A stretch of 64,000 bases of DNA from Sorghum bicolor (Eukaryota > Streptophyta > Magnoliopsida > Poales > Poaceae): positions 41,192,987 to 41,256,986 of the forward strand of contig NC_012878.2 of assembly GCF_000003195.3 (NCBI RefSeq), given 5' to 3'. Below are positions 12,862 through 22,853 of the stretch, piece after piece (the first letter of the stretch is position 1; each line of letters opens with the position of its first letter). Both the position numbers and the translations under genes were made by a program. The notes beneath the pieces were generated by a model. The model worked only from the letters and a program-made list of their open reading frames with translations, ran no database searches and was not told where the DNA came from.

Positions 12862-13384
12862 TTACGAAAGCTTGGCTACAACAAATACAATCGCAACTAG
12901 CTTTAAAAAAAACAAAACTAAAATGCACTTAAGCAACATAATTAGTTCGCGTCTGATCCCAACTATAATAGATAGATCATTCGCTTGATCAACATCATTG
13001 AACTCCTTTCGTCGGCTCACTGCCTCACCACCTTCAGCCTCAACCACCTGTGCAAAATATTTCTTAATGTGTTCAATGTATTCTTCCTCCCAGTACCAAC
13101 CTGTACATCCGCCGGTACCGTCCCACTGAAATTAAAAGAGAGAATCAAAAGTTTAATTAATATCATTTAAAAAAATATGCATATATATAAGCAAATGTCT
13201 GGAAATAACTCACATTACGATCTGGACACTTGTAGAATATACGACCCATGTTTACTCCCTCTTTCGACACTTTGTACTCCATCAAAATCTTCTGCCCACA
13301 CTTGCCACAAGTAATGAGAGGGAGTTCCGGATGGTATCGCTTTTGAACCCGTTGAGAGACTGAAGACCCGGTCACGGTTGCCAT
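12862..13384 (-). CDS. GRF-type zinc-finger protein with C-terminal transmembrane segment, two exons, copy A
   Basis: Exon 1 is 13214-13384 (57 codons, donor GTGAG). Exon 2 is 12862-13125 (acceptor TTTCAG, 87 codons plus stop), giving 144 residues. The GRF zinc finger spans both exons: ITCGKCGQK, then GRIFYKCPDRN, then GGCTGWYWEEEYIE. GRF fingers are known ssDNA-binding modules of TOP3A, APE2 and NEIL3. A charged linker follows, then a hydrophobic stretch of about 25 residues at the C-terminus (ELIMLLKCILVLFFLKLVAI and onward), which looks like a tail anchor. The gene lies between the element's right hairpin array and the transposase, in the same direction, and occurs in copies A, B and C. 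It is therefore a standing part of this CACTA family. No lesion is visible in copy A. Its function in transposition is unknown. Confidence 0.75.
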
Positions 13385-13873
13385 CTACTATCCATACTCA
13401 ATTTTAAAACAATTATAAATTCCACATTTACTAGTAAACATGTATGATACAATGGACATTATATGTAGTAATAAAAATAAATCAAGTGATATTAACAAAC
13501 CAATTAATTTGAACTATCCTACTTTCTATGATCATAAAAATAATATAATTCATTCTTGCAAAATACATTAAAACTAGGTCAACCATGAAATATGATATAT
13601 ATATATGGATACTAATTCATGTGAATGATTCAAAATAACAAAGTGGATTTGAGCTAAAAAATGATGGGAACATCACAAGCCAAAAACAACATGAAAAAGA
13701 CAAGAAAGGCTGAAGTTAGTCACCTCCAAGCACGAAGAGACGATGACGGAGTCGAAGAAGATCAACGATGGGCGTTGGAGATGAAGAACAAATGAAGAAC
13801 AAGCAAGAAGAAGCTCCAAGAACAACAATGGTGCTCTCGGTTTCAAATGGGCAGAGGGGAGGAGGGAGCCGGC

Positions 13874-13882
13874 CTATAAACC
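13874..13882 (-). promoter_or_regulatory. TATA-like box at the right hairpin array of copy A
   Basis: On the minus strand the sequence is GGTTTATAGGCCGG, touching the inner edge of the hairpin array. About 490 bp of leader, probably with an intron, separates it from the GRF start codon. The same box occurs at 14923-14931 in B and 54951-54962 in C. The promoter role is inferred from position and conservation. Confidence 0.5.
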
Positions 13883-14160
13883 GGACCTTTAGCACCGGTT
13901 CAGAGCAAAAACCGGTGCTAAATGGTTACCTTTTAGCACCGGTTTGTAACACAAACCGGTGCTAAAGGGTTTGCCTCGGCCCGTGGCTCTGGCCAGTGCT
14001 AAAGGGACCCCTTTAGCACCGGTTCGTGTTAAAAACCGGTGCTAAAGGGTCCCTGCCCCGACAGCACATGTCAGTAGCCGTTGGGCAGGACCCTTTAGCA
14101 CCGGTTTGTAACACGAACCGATGCTAAAGGGGTCTTTAACCCCGGACCGTAAAAAGGCCG
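13883..14160. repeat. Subterminal hairpin array, right end of copy A
   Basis: About five hairpins with the core CCTTTAGCACCGGTT, a 6-10 base loop (for example TGTAACACA), and AACCGGTGCTAAAGG. A G-rich block with the word CCGAGG follows up to the terminus. The array sits immediately upstream of the first gene's promoter. Confidence 0.85.
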
Positions 14161-14205
14161 AGGTTTTTGGCTATTTTGGACATCGACCAATGCCTCATTG
14201 TAGTG

Positions 14206-14591
14206 CTAGCAACTCTCGACTTCATCATTTGATAGCTACGGTACATATTAGAATTTAGAACCAATCCAACCCCTTCAGATTAGAGAGGGATGGCACGGAT
14301 GGAGACTCCCAGAGGTAAACCTGGATCGGAGTCACTCCTGCATCATCAGATGTGTCAGTCAGTTTCAGCAATCCGCAAGAGGAGAACTTCATCCTCCAAC
14401 TCTCCTAATCCAATTTTCCACCTATTTTGAAAGTAATAATGTAAAAAAAACGGTGAAACATACGTAGAGCCGCACACCCATTTACACCTATGGGAACAAG
14501 GCATTCTATGCCATATAAGTTTAATCGTACCGTGCGCTCTTTTTTTGTCCTATTGTTTTTAAAAAGGAAGGCTATTGTTCTTAGAGGCACG
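14206..14591. other. Spacer between inverted CACTA copies A and B
   Basis: These 386 bases separate the two facing GRF-end termini. No gene, RNA or repeat is visible. Because the copies on either side are inverted, the spacer would be the loop of a very large hairpin if read through. Confidence 0.6.
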
Positions 14592-14664
14592 CTACTACAG
14601 AATGAGGCATTGGTCGATGTCCAAAATGGCCAAAAACCTCGGCCTTTTTGCGGCCCGAGGTTAA

Positions 14665-14915
14665 AGGCCCCTTTAACACCGGTTCGTAACACGAACCGGT
14701 GCTAAAGGGTCCTGTCCAACGGCTACTGACAGGTGCTGTCGGGGCAGGGACCCTTTAGCACCGGTTCGTGTTACCAACCGGTTCTAAAGGGTCCCCTTTA
14801 GCACTGGCCAGTGCCACGGGCCGAGGCAAAGCCTTTAGCACCGGTTTGTGTTACAAACCGGTGCTAATTAAAGGGTGACCCTTTAGCACCGGTTTTTTCC
14901 CTGAACCGGTTCTAA
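14665..14915. repeat. Subterminal hairpin array, left end of copy B
   Basis: Hairpins such as ACACCGGTTCGTAACACG with CGAACCGGTGCTAAAGG mirror the array at the right end of A. There are about five hairpins with scattered point changes. Confidence 0.85.
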
Positions 14916-14922
14916 AGCTCTG

Positions 14923-14931
14923 GTTTATAGG
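14923..14931 (+). promoter_or_regulatory. TATA-like box of the GRF gene promoter, copy B
   Basis: GGTTTATAGGCCCG sits at the inner edge of the hairpin array, matching the boxes in A and C. The leader to the GRF start codon is about 530 bp. Confidence 0.45.
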
Positions 14932-15458
14932 CCCGCCTTCTCCTCTCCTCTGCCCATTTGAAACCAAGAGCACCATTGTTGTTCTTGGAGCTTCTTCTTC
15001 CTTGTTCTTCATTTGTTCTTCATCTCCGACGCCCATCGTTGATCTTCTTCGACTCCGTCATCGTTTCTTCATGCTTGGAGGTGACTAACTTTTGTCTTTC
15101 TTGTCTTTTTCATGTTGTTTTTGGCTTGTGATGTTCCCATTATTTTTAGCTCAAATCCACTTTGTTATTTTGAATCATTCACATGAATTATTTCATGGTT
15201 GACCTAGTATTAATGTAGTTTGCAAGAATGAATTATAGTATCTTTTTATGATCTTAGAAAGTAGGATAGTTCAAATTAATTGGTTTGTTAATATCACTTG
15301 ATTTATTTTTATTACTACATAATGTCCATTGTATAATTTAGAAGATTTGTTGAAGTAACTAGACAAATAAAGGATATTATTAGGTTCTTCTTTAATCATA
15401 CATGTTTACTGGTAAATGTGGAATTTATAATTGTTTAAAAATTAAGTATGGATAGTAG

Positions 15459-15745
15459 ATGGCAACTGTGATCGGGTCTTCGGTCTCTCAACGGGTTCAA
15501 AAGCGATACCGGCCGGAACTCCCTCTCATTACTTGTGGCAAGTGTGGGCAGAAGATTGTGATGGAGTACAAAGTGTCGAAAGAGGGAGTAAACAAGGGTC
15601 GTATATTCTATAAGTGTCCGGATCGTGATGTGAGTTATTTCCAGATATTTACTTATATATGTGCATATTTTTTTAAATGATATTAATTAAACTTTTGATT
15701 CTCTCTTTTAATTTTAGTGGGACGGTACCGGCGAAATAGTGGTGT
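15459..15745 (+). pseudogene. GRF zinc-finger gene remnant, copy B
   Basis: Exon 1 is complete (15459-15629, 57 codons) and encodes MATVIGSSVSQRVQKRY and the finger half ITCGKCGQK with IFYKCPDRD. The intron and acceptor (ATTTTAG) are retained. Exon 2 starts at 15718, but after WDGTG (about 15733) it runs into deletion-junction sequence and a stop. The second half of the zinc finger and the membrane segment are lost, so the product could not fold as a GRF finger. Confidence 0.8.
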
Positions 15746-16575
15746 ACGTGTGGCTATGAATTCTCTGAAAATTTAAAATTCAGTGGTTCAAACTTTGCCA
15801 AATGAAAAGTTGACTATTAGACAAAATGTAGAACTTGATGAGTGTAACAAACTTTGTATTCATGACTTTTCCATTTGGGACAATCTAGGGTTCGGTCAAA
15901 GGGTGTTTTTGTAAAAACCAATGCTTTGACTTTGGTCAAACTTGATCAAATGGCCCATTTGATGACTTCAAATGAAAAAATTTTGAATACAAAGTTGTTA
16001 GAGATAATCAAGATCTACATTTTATATATTTTCCATTTTTCCATTTGGATAATTTTGAGCCAATCCTAATCACATTTCTATAAAATCCAAGACGGGTTTT
16101 GCTCAAACTTGGTCAAATGACAAACTAAATTACTTAAAATGAAAAAATTTTGAATACCAAGTTGTTAGATATCATCAAGATCTAAACTTTTTATATACAC
16201 AATTTTTCCATTTGAGAAAGTTTAAGTTAACAATACCCACCAATTCTTGAATCTCACACAAACTATGGATTTTCAACTACACCTTCCCAAAAATTTGTCA
16301 AATGCAAAAATGGTCTATATATGAAATGTAGATTTTGATGAGTGGAACAATATTGGTATTCATGACTTTTTCATTCCAGACCATCTAGGGTTCCAAAACC
16401 GCTGCGTGGCTATGAATTCTCTGAAAATTTAAAATTCAGTGGTTCAAACTTTTCCAAATGAAAAGTTGACCATTAGACAAAATGTAGAACTTGATGAGTG
16501 TAACAAACTTTATATTCATGACTTTTCCATTTGGGATAATTTAGGGTTCGGTCAAAGGGTGTGTTCATCAAGATA
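15746..16575. repeat. Satellite-like repeat of copy B, about 1.2 units
   Basis: This is the reverse-complement equivalent of the 680-bp unit in A. CTATGAATTCTCTGAAAATT begins near 15753 and again near 16410, so one unit plus a partial copy remain. A 16575-16955 stretch matching A 7150-7530 separates it from the central hairpins. Confidence 0.75.
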
Positions 16576-16954
16576 TATATTTTTATATGATAAATAGATT
16601 TTTTATTTGATGAAAACAATACCCTACTAGCATTCCGAGTAATAAATAACAAAAATAAAAAGTTTAACGTCAATATGATGTGAAAATAGATTTCCAGTTG
16701 ATTGAATATAGTTTTTGTAAATTTATTGGAATAATATATTTTTGCATTAACAAAATACTAAACATTTCTTACAAAATCATTGCAAATTATAAAAATATAG
16801 TAAGATATTTAAGGTTAAAAATTTTCATGTGTACATTAAAAAAAATTACAATATATGTCACTGTTTAAAAAATATTATGCAAAATATTTAATTTACTATA
16901 CAATTTATAATATAAATTGTATATATAAACAATTGAAAAACCCTAAAGTTAAAA

Positions 16955-17140
16955 ACAGGGCCTTTAGCACCGGCCCATAGTGGAAACCGGTGCTAAAGGG
17001 TCCTGAAAATTTTCAGACCCCGCCCGAGCCCGCCTAGGACCCTTTAGCACCAGTCCGTGGCTGGAACCGGTGCTAAAGGGTCCCTTTGACACCGGCTGGT
17101 GTTACGCGCCGGTGTTAAGACTGGTGCTAAAGGGTCCACC
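16955..17140. repeat. Central hairpin array of copy B
   Basis: Three or four hairpins (for example CTTTAGCACCGGCCCATAG with its partner) sit mid-element, directly before a TATA box, as in copy A. One unit has the variant GACACCGGCTGGTGTTACG. Confidence 0.8.
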
Positions 17141-17142
17141 CC

Positions 17143-17149
17143 TATATAA
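17143..17149 (+). promoter_or_regulatory. TATA box of the Transposase_24/Ulp1 gene, copy B
   Basis: CCCCTATATAAGCACC follows the central hairpins and is conserved with copy A. A GC-rich leader of about 230 bp follows. Confidence 0.6.
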
Positions 17150-17770
17150 GCACCGGTGCGCCCTAGATCTGAAGCAGTCTTCGTCTTCGTCGAGACACAC
17201 CTGAACCGCCGCCTCCATCACCAGCGCTGCTGCCGTTTCGTCTGCCCGCGCCGTCGTCCAGCGCCGCCGCGTGGCCGTCTGCAGCGCCGCCGCGGTCATC
17301 ATCGCCACCATCGCCGCCGCGGGCGCCATCTCCACCACCAGCGCTGTCTTCTCTTTCTCCACGTCGATCTTCGGCCGGCCGTCGATCTGCTAGCGCGCTC
17401 TCTCAATATATTTATCAAGATCGAACTTCGGCTTAGTTAATCTGCAAAATGAATAAATATATATTTTTTGCAGATTATATATATATAATCTGCAAAATGA
17501 ATGAATGCATATTAGTTTTTAGTATAATATATATATATATAATGTGCAGAATGAATGAATGTATATTAGTTTTTAGTATATATATATAATCTGCAAAATG
17601 AATGAATGTATATTAGTTTTTAGTATATTATATATATATAATCTGCAGAATGAATTTTATTCTTGTATTATTTATTTTGTAGTATTATTTTTTTAGTATA
17701 TTATTTGTAGTAGTATTTTTTAGTATATATTTGTAGTATATTATTCTTGTATCATATTTTATTTTCTAGT

Positions 17771-18230
17771 GTTTTGTATATATTATTGTTTGTACTATTA
17801 TTCTAGTATTGTTTTTTAGTATATTATTCTAGTGTATTACTTGGTTTAAAAGATTCTAGTATTATTTTTAGAGCACTCCAACACTTTCATTTGTAGTAGT
17901 ACTAGTAGTAGTATATAAGTCTCTAATATATATTCTAGTAGTGTTTACCCACCAAATTTATTCTAGTAGTGTTTTGTATATATTATTGTTTGTACTATTA
18001 TTCTAGTATTGTTTTTTAGTATATTATTCTAGTGTATTACTTGGCTTAAAAGATTCTAGTATTATTTTTAGAGCACTCCAACACTTTCATTTATAGTAGT
18101 ACTAGTAGTAGTATATAAGTCTCTAATATATATTCTAGTAGTGTTTACCCACCAAATTTATTCTAGTAGTGTTTTGTATATATTATTGTTTGTACTATTA
18201 TTCTAGTATTGTTTTTAGCATATTATGAAT
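17771..18230. repeat. 200-bp tandem repeat in the leader or intron of copy B
   Basis: GTTTTGTATATATTATTG begins at 17771, 17971 and 18171, an exact 200-bp period with about 2.3 copies. From 17440 to 17770 there are simpler TATA-rich repeats of the word AATCTGCAAAATGAATGAATG. Copy A has an unrelated AT-rich duplication here. Confidence 0.85.
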
Positions 18231-18333
18231 TCTAGTGTTTTAGTGTATTATGAATTCTAGTGTTATTGGTAGTATTATTTTTTTAGTATATTATTCTAGT
18301 GTATTTCTTATCTTATATAGAATACATATATGT

Positions 18334-21300
18334 ATGGTTGTAGACATAGAAATGGCTGACCGTCCTCATGATGATCCTGATTATATGGAAGGTGCCATTC
18401 AAAATATGATCGACGACGGTAGTCAGTACTTTATTGATTACAACGAGATCATGCAAGGCAATCCGACTGAGCAACAAGAGGGCAATGCCCCTGAGCAACA
18501 AGAGGGCAATGCGCCTGAGCAACAACTTGTCGTGCAACAAGAAGAAAATACTAGCGAGGTATGTAAATGTAAACATATATAATTAATGCATCTCTTACAT
18601 TAGGTTTTAGACTTACTTGGTTATTAATTTAGTATTTTTGTTTCTATATCTACGTGTAGCCTTCTGGATCGACCTCTACGGGGAGAAGCGTACCTCCACG
18701 AGAGCCAAAGAAGCTGTTGGAGGGCCGCTATGTAATCTCTAAGTTTGAGATAGCTACAGGCAGACCACTTGGTGAACATGCAAATAAATATGTTAGTCAC
18801 TGTGGATATCTTGTGAGAGATCAAATACCGATTAGTGCTCGTGAATAGAGAGAGAAGCGAGGTGCTCCTGAGATCAGTTTTGTCTCTAATCGTGACAAGG
18901 AGTTAGTTTGGAAAGCCGTCACAGACGTTTTCACCTTCGACACCAGCGATGAAGAGTTGAAGGTGCGAATTTATGACTGAACTATGAAGAAGATGGCGGT
19001 ACTGTTCCAGAATTGGAAGAAGACTTTGTACAATAAATTTATCAAGAAAAACGAGACTCCAAATTTCAACCTCAAGCAATATGTAAAGCTGAGGGCCTTC
19101 TAGGATGACTTCGTGCAGTACAAAACATCAGAAGAGGGCGAGGAACGAGCCATTAGAAACAAAGAGAATGCAAGTAAAAAGACATACCACCATCATATGG
19201 GATCAGGTGGTTATAAGAGTGTTGTCCCCAAGTGGGACCGAATGGAACAGGAGATGCTTGCTAGGGGGGTCACACCCGAGACAATAGCAAAGAATTGGAG
19301 CGAGCGCTCCAAGCATCGGTTCTACGATCATGGGGGAAGCGTTGACCCAGACACCGGAGCGCTAGTTTGGGGCCAAGAAATCTCTAGAGCAGTAGAGAGA
19401 CTAGTCCGTGCATGAGAAGCGGTTCAGTCTGGTGAGTTCAGGCCTAACAGGGAGAAGGATGAACTCACCTATGCGCTTGAAAATCCTGAGCACGGTGGGC
19501 GTACCTGAGGCTATGGGGCAGTTCGGTGGCTGCAATCATTCCAAGCCGATCAAGATACCTACAGAAGCCGCCAGAGAAAGAAGGATGAGGAGGCAGAGTG
19601 GATCCGCCGCCTGGAAGCTTGTGTTCTGCAGTCAGAAGAGCGCAAGAAAGCTCGTGAAGAATGGATGCAGGCGGAGATTCAAAGGCTAGTGCAAGCAGCA
19701 CTTAGTCAAATGACGAAAGGGCAAGGTACATCACAGCCTGAGGTCAACATTAGCCCCCCAGGCCAGTTGAAAAGCAGCTGCGTCTCCACGGAAGTACCAA
19801 CCATTCAGGATGACACGAAGCTATACTTCCCCGTGGATGATGTCACAGAGGCTTTTACTACCAGTGAGCTGCATGTGCCAGATGGGAATGCAATAGAAAA
19901 GGTGGCTATCGCTGTTGTCAACCCAATCGACCGAACGAGAACTCCAAGAATCTATAATCGACCAGTACCTAGTGGATATGCTAGCGTCTCGGTTGATAGG
20001 GTTGAGAAAGGTTGTGGCAATGTGCCTCTAGACATAGAAGGAGGAGACGGAGAGAAGACCTTAGGTGAAGCTGAGAAGACATTTATTTGTTGGCGCAAGC
20101 GCTTCATAATTATTCCTCAACATAGGTTTGTGTGTGATTTTACTTCTTATATTATTTATTATGTATTGAAATTAAAAAAAAGTTTGCTCACAAAACTTGT
20201 AATTGTTTTCTTTGCAGGGACTCCTCCAACCTAAGTCCAGTTCTCTCCCCAGCGCATCATAGTGCTACGGGCGGTGACAATGTTGGATCTCCTCCAACAC
20301 CTGCGGCGGCCACACCGACCCCGCCACCGCCTCCACCACGGTCTCCACCTCCTCCACCGAGGTCTCCAACTCCTCCACCGCGTTCTCCAACACCGAAAAG
20401 ATCGGCCCCACCACCTCCACCGCTTGCACCGCCTTCTCCAAAGAGTACACGGTCGGTCCCCTCGCCTCCAAAGCGAGGTAGTCAGAAGCGGTCCGCCCAA
20501 GAACGACCGAAGTCATCGGTCCCACCTTCAAAGAAGGCTGCCTCAGCAAAGAGAGCTAAGACACCGGAAAAATTACCTTACGAAAAGAGTGAAGAGGAGG
20601 TAATTGCTGCATCCAAAGCTGAGGTGAAACAATTTTTTGATAAATTGAAGGAGGATAGAAAAAAGCGGCTAAACCCAGAAAAGTCGTACTTTTATGTAAA
20701 GCCATCAGAACTGAGGCAGAAGGTGGCGGACCAGTAAAAGAAGCAACGCGAAGCTCAGAAAAAGCCAGCACTTTCGGACTATGAGCGGTCTCTGGTCAAG
20801 TCTTCACAGCCTAGAAAGAGAGTAGGAAAGGGGGTCCCATAGCTCGGAGAAGTATCAAAACCGGTGCCCCCTTTGATTGTGCCAAATCAATACGGGTCAA
20901 ATGAAGACTTGATGCCAAAGAAATCCTTAGCGTTGTCTGAGCTAGACTCGCTTGAGCGTTACTTTGGACAGAGCGGTTTAAATATGGAAGAAATTGCCAC
21001 CATTATTGGATGCCAAACATTTAAAAAAGCTAAGGTAGTTGATCAATGGAGGGCAAGATATGAACCGGGTAGGAGTCTATTCAACCCTCAACGTTTACAT
21101 GAGCTCGGCACACAAATGTTTGCAATAAATAAATGGTACATTGAAGCGTCTAAAAGGGGAGAGAATTGGATTTCTGTTCATATTAGACAACATCACTACT
21201 TCCGTGGAGATGACCTCATATACGTGCAGTTCGAAGAATTGCACCAATTATGTCACCTCGACGCTCTCGACAAATCTCTTGTCAGCTGCTTTTGTCTCTA

Positions 21301-22012
21301 AGTATTTTTTTCTTTTTATTATACTTCTAACTTCTTTAATTATATGTATATAATACTTAGACACTTAGGATTTGTATGTATATATGCAGGCACCAAATGA
21401 GAGAGCTCAGAATCAGAAATGACAATAGTATTGGGTTCGTTGACCCTTATATTGTTTTCAAAGCTCCGCAGGCAATGTGGACAGCAGCTCATGAGACAGA
21501 AGTCTGCACCAATCTTATGAGGTTCTTTGTGAACCAAAAAGAATAACAAAAAATACTCTTCCCCTTCAACTTCGAGTGAGTTGTATAGTTATTAAGTGTA
21601 TGCATATTTTATTTTAATAATTATTACTCGAGACAAGTTTTATATAGTTATATATAGGCTTGACTATATATATGTGTAAACAGCTTTCACTAGATACTCA
21701 TGGTCATTGAAATTCCCAAGAACCGGTTGATAATCTTTGACTCAATGAGAAAACCACAAGAAAATTATCAACAAATGCTAAACATTATTCAAAGGTACGT
21801 AATGTCGATCTCAACTAGAAGAATATCATAATATGACTCTGTAATTATTAGTTCACGATCCACAATGGCTGTGTGTAGGGTTTGGGAAAGATTCATTGAC
21901 CGTGAACATCTCAGTGGATGTAAATCGCCGCTTAACATAATACATCCACAAGTAAGTTCTACTAGCTACCAAACTTTCGCTAACTTTTAGCCTTCTTATT
22001 GTCGTGGTCGTG

Positions 22013-22048
<36 letters not shown>

Positions 22049-22400
22049 TACAGTGGTGTTTAAGACAAGAAGGGGGAACAATCTATGTGCATATTAAGTG
22101 TGCAAATTCATGATGGCACAAGTCAATCAAACACCCACAGAGACACTCACAGTACGTTACATGTCTCTTTTCATTATCTCCTGAATTATATTGAATAACT
22201 TAGATAACTAATACCTTTTTTATTTATTTCAAATTAAAGACGGAATGGTTGAGGAAAAAGGTCATACAAAAAGACCGAATCAAACTATCCAAGAGACGAT
22301 AGCAGGATTTCTCCGCGAGCAAGTGATCAATCTATACGGCGAGTTTCACTTCAACGGCAACGAAACTCTTATTCCAAACAATCATTTGTATCGTTTTTAG
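18334..22400 (+). pseudogene. Transposase_24-like / Ulp1 gene of copy B, many stops
   Basis: The exon order is as in copy A: acidic exon 1 (18334-18558), Transposase_24 exon from 18660, Pro-rich exon from about 20219, and Ulp1 exons to the stop at 22398-22400. In-frame stops relative to A are TAG 18846, TGA 18978, TAG 19101, TGA 19413, TGA 19506, TAA 20735, TAG 20840 and TAA about 21545. Most are single transitions from TGG, CAG, CAA or CGA codons, as expected from deamination of methylated cytosine. The G run before the Ulp1 Cys has five G, as in A. B keeps residues lost in A (for example the extra base at about 19246, and IIGCQ at about 21005), so A and B decayed independently. Confidence 0.88.
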
Positions 22401-22853
22401 ACATTGAGAGAAAAAACTCTATGTATATATGTGTTACAAATTTTGTACTTATAAAACTATATATATATAAAGCTTTTTACATATCTATTTAATTTTTGAT
22501 GTGGCCTATTCATTTTATTATAGGCAAAGCTTAATTATAAAGCTAAGCCTATAATTTTCATTTATATATGCTTAATATGCGTGTAATATAAATATATTAT
22601 TGTATCAGCAAAAATATGTATTATTTATTTTTTTAAATTTATTTATTTATTTATTTATTATTTTATTGTTATTATTTAAATATATTGATATTCGTTGGTC
22701 TTCAAGTATAGCAACATGCAATTTAAATACTTTATCTCATACATACATTTGTATACATCAAAGTTTTTGGTGCTCAAAAACATAAAGTTAATTACAAGAG
22801 TATATCCATCATCACACATCATATATATATACATCAAAGTTTGTTTTTGTCCT

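Larger units (their letters stand above)
997..14205 (-). mobile_element. CACTA (En/Spm) DNA transposon, copy A, three genes, about 13.2 kb
   Basis: The left end reads CACTACACTGCC. The right end, read inward on the minus strand, starts CACTACAATG. This is the terminal signature of the CACTA/En-Spm superfamily. Inside, all on the minus strand and read from the right end, are a GRF zinc-finger gene, a TNP2-type transposase, a satellite-like repeat, a central hairpin array with a promoter, and a Transposase_24/Ulp1 gene. Hairpin arrays also lie at both ends. The flanking trinucleotides differ (agt at 994-996, cta at 14206-14208), so no clean 3-bp target duplication remains. The outer ends may have come from different insertions, or the flanks have mutated. 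Transposase and Ulp1 genes both carry lesions, so the copy is probably non-autonomous now. Confidence 0.9.
14592..22620 (+). mobile_element. CACTA copy B, same family as A and C, inverted, internally deleted and 3'-truncated
   Basis: The left end (CTACTACAG, then ATGAGGCATTGGTCG) is a decayed terminus matching the right ends of A and C. Genes read on the plus strand. The transposase is gone: exon 2 of the GRF gene stops matching A at about 15733, and sequence equivalent to A position about 9061 follows, a loss of about 4 kb. The Ulp1-type gene is present but full of stops. The far end, equivalent to A 997-1310 with its hairpins and terminus, is missing; similarity to A stops near 22620, where a second CACTA family begins. 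B cannot be an intact mobile unit. Confidence 0.88.
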
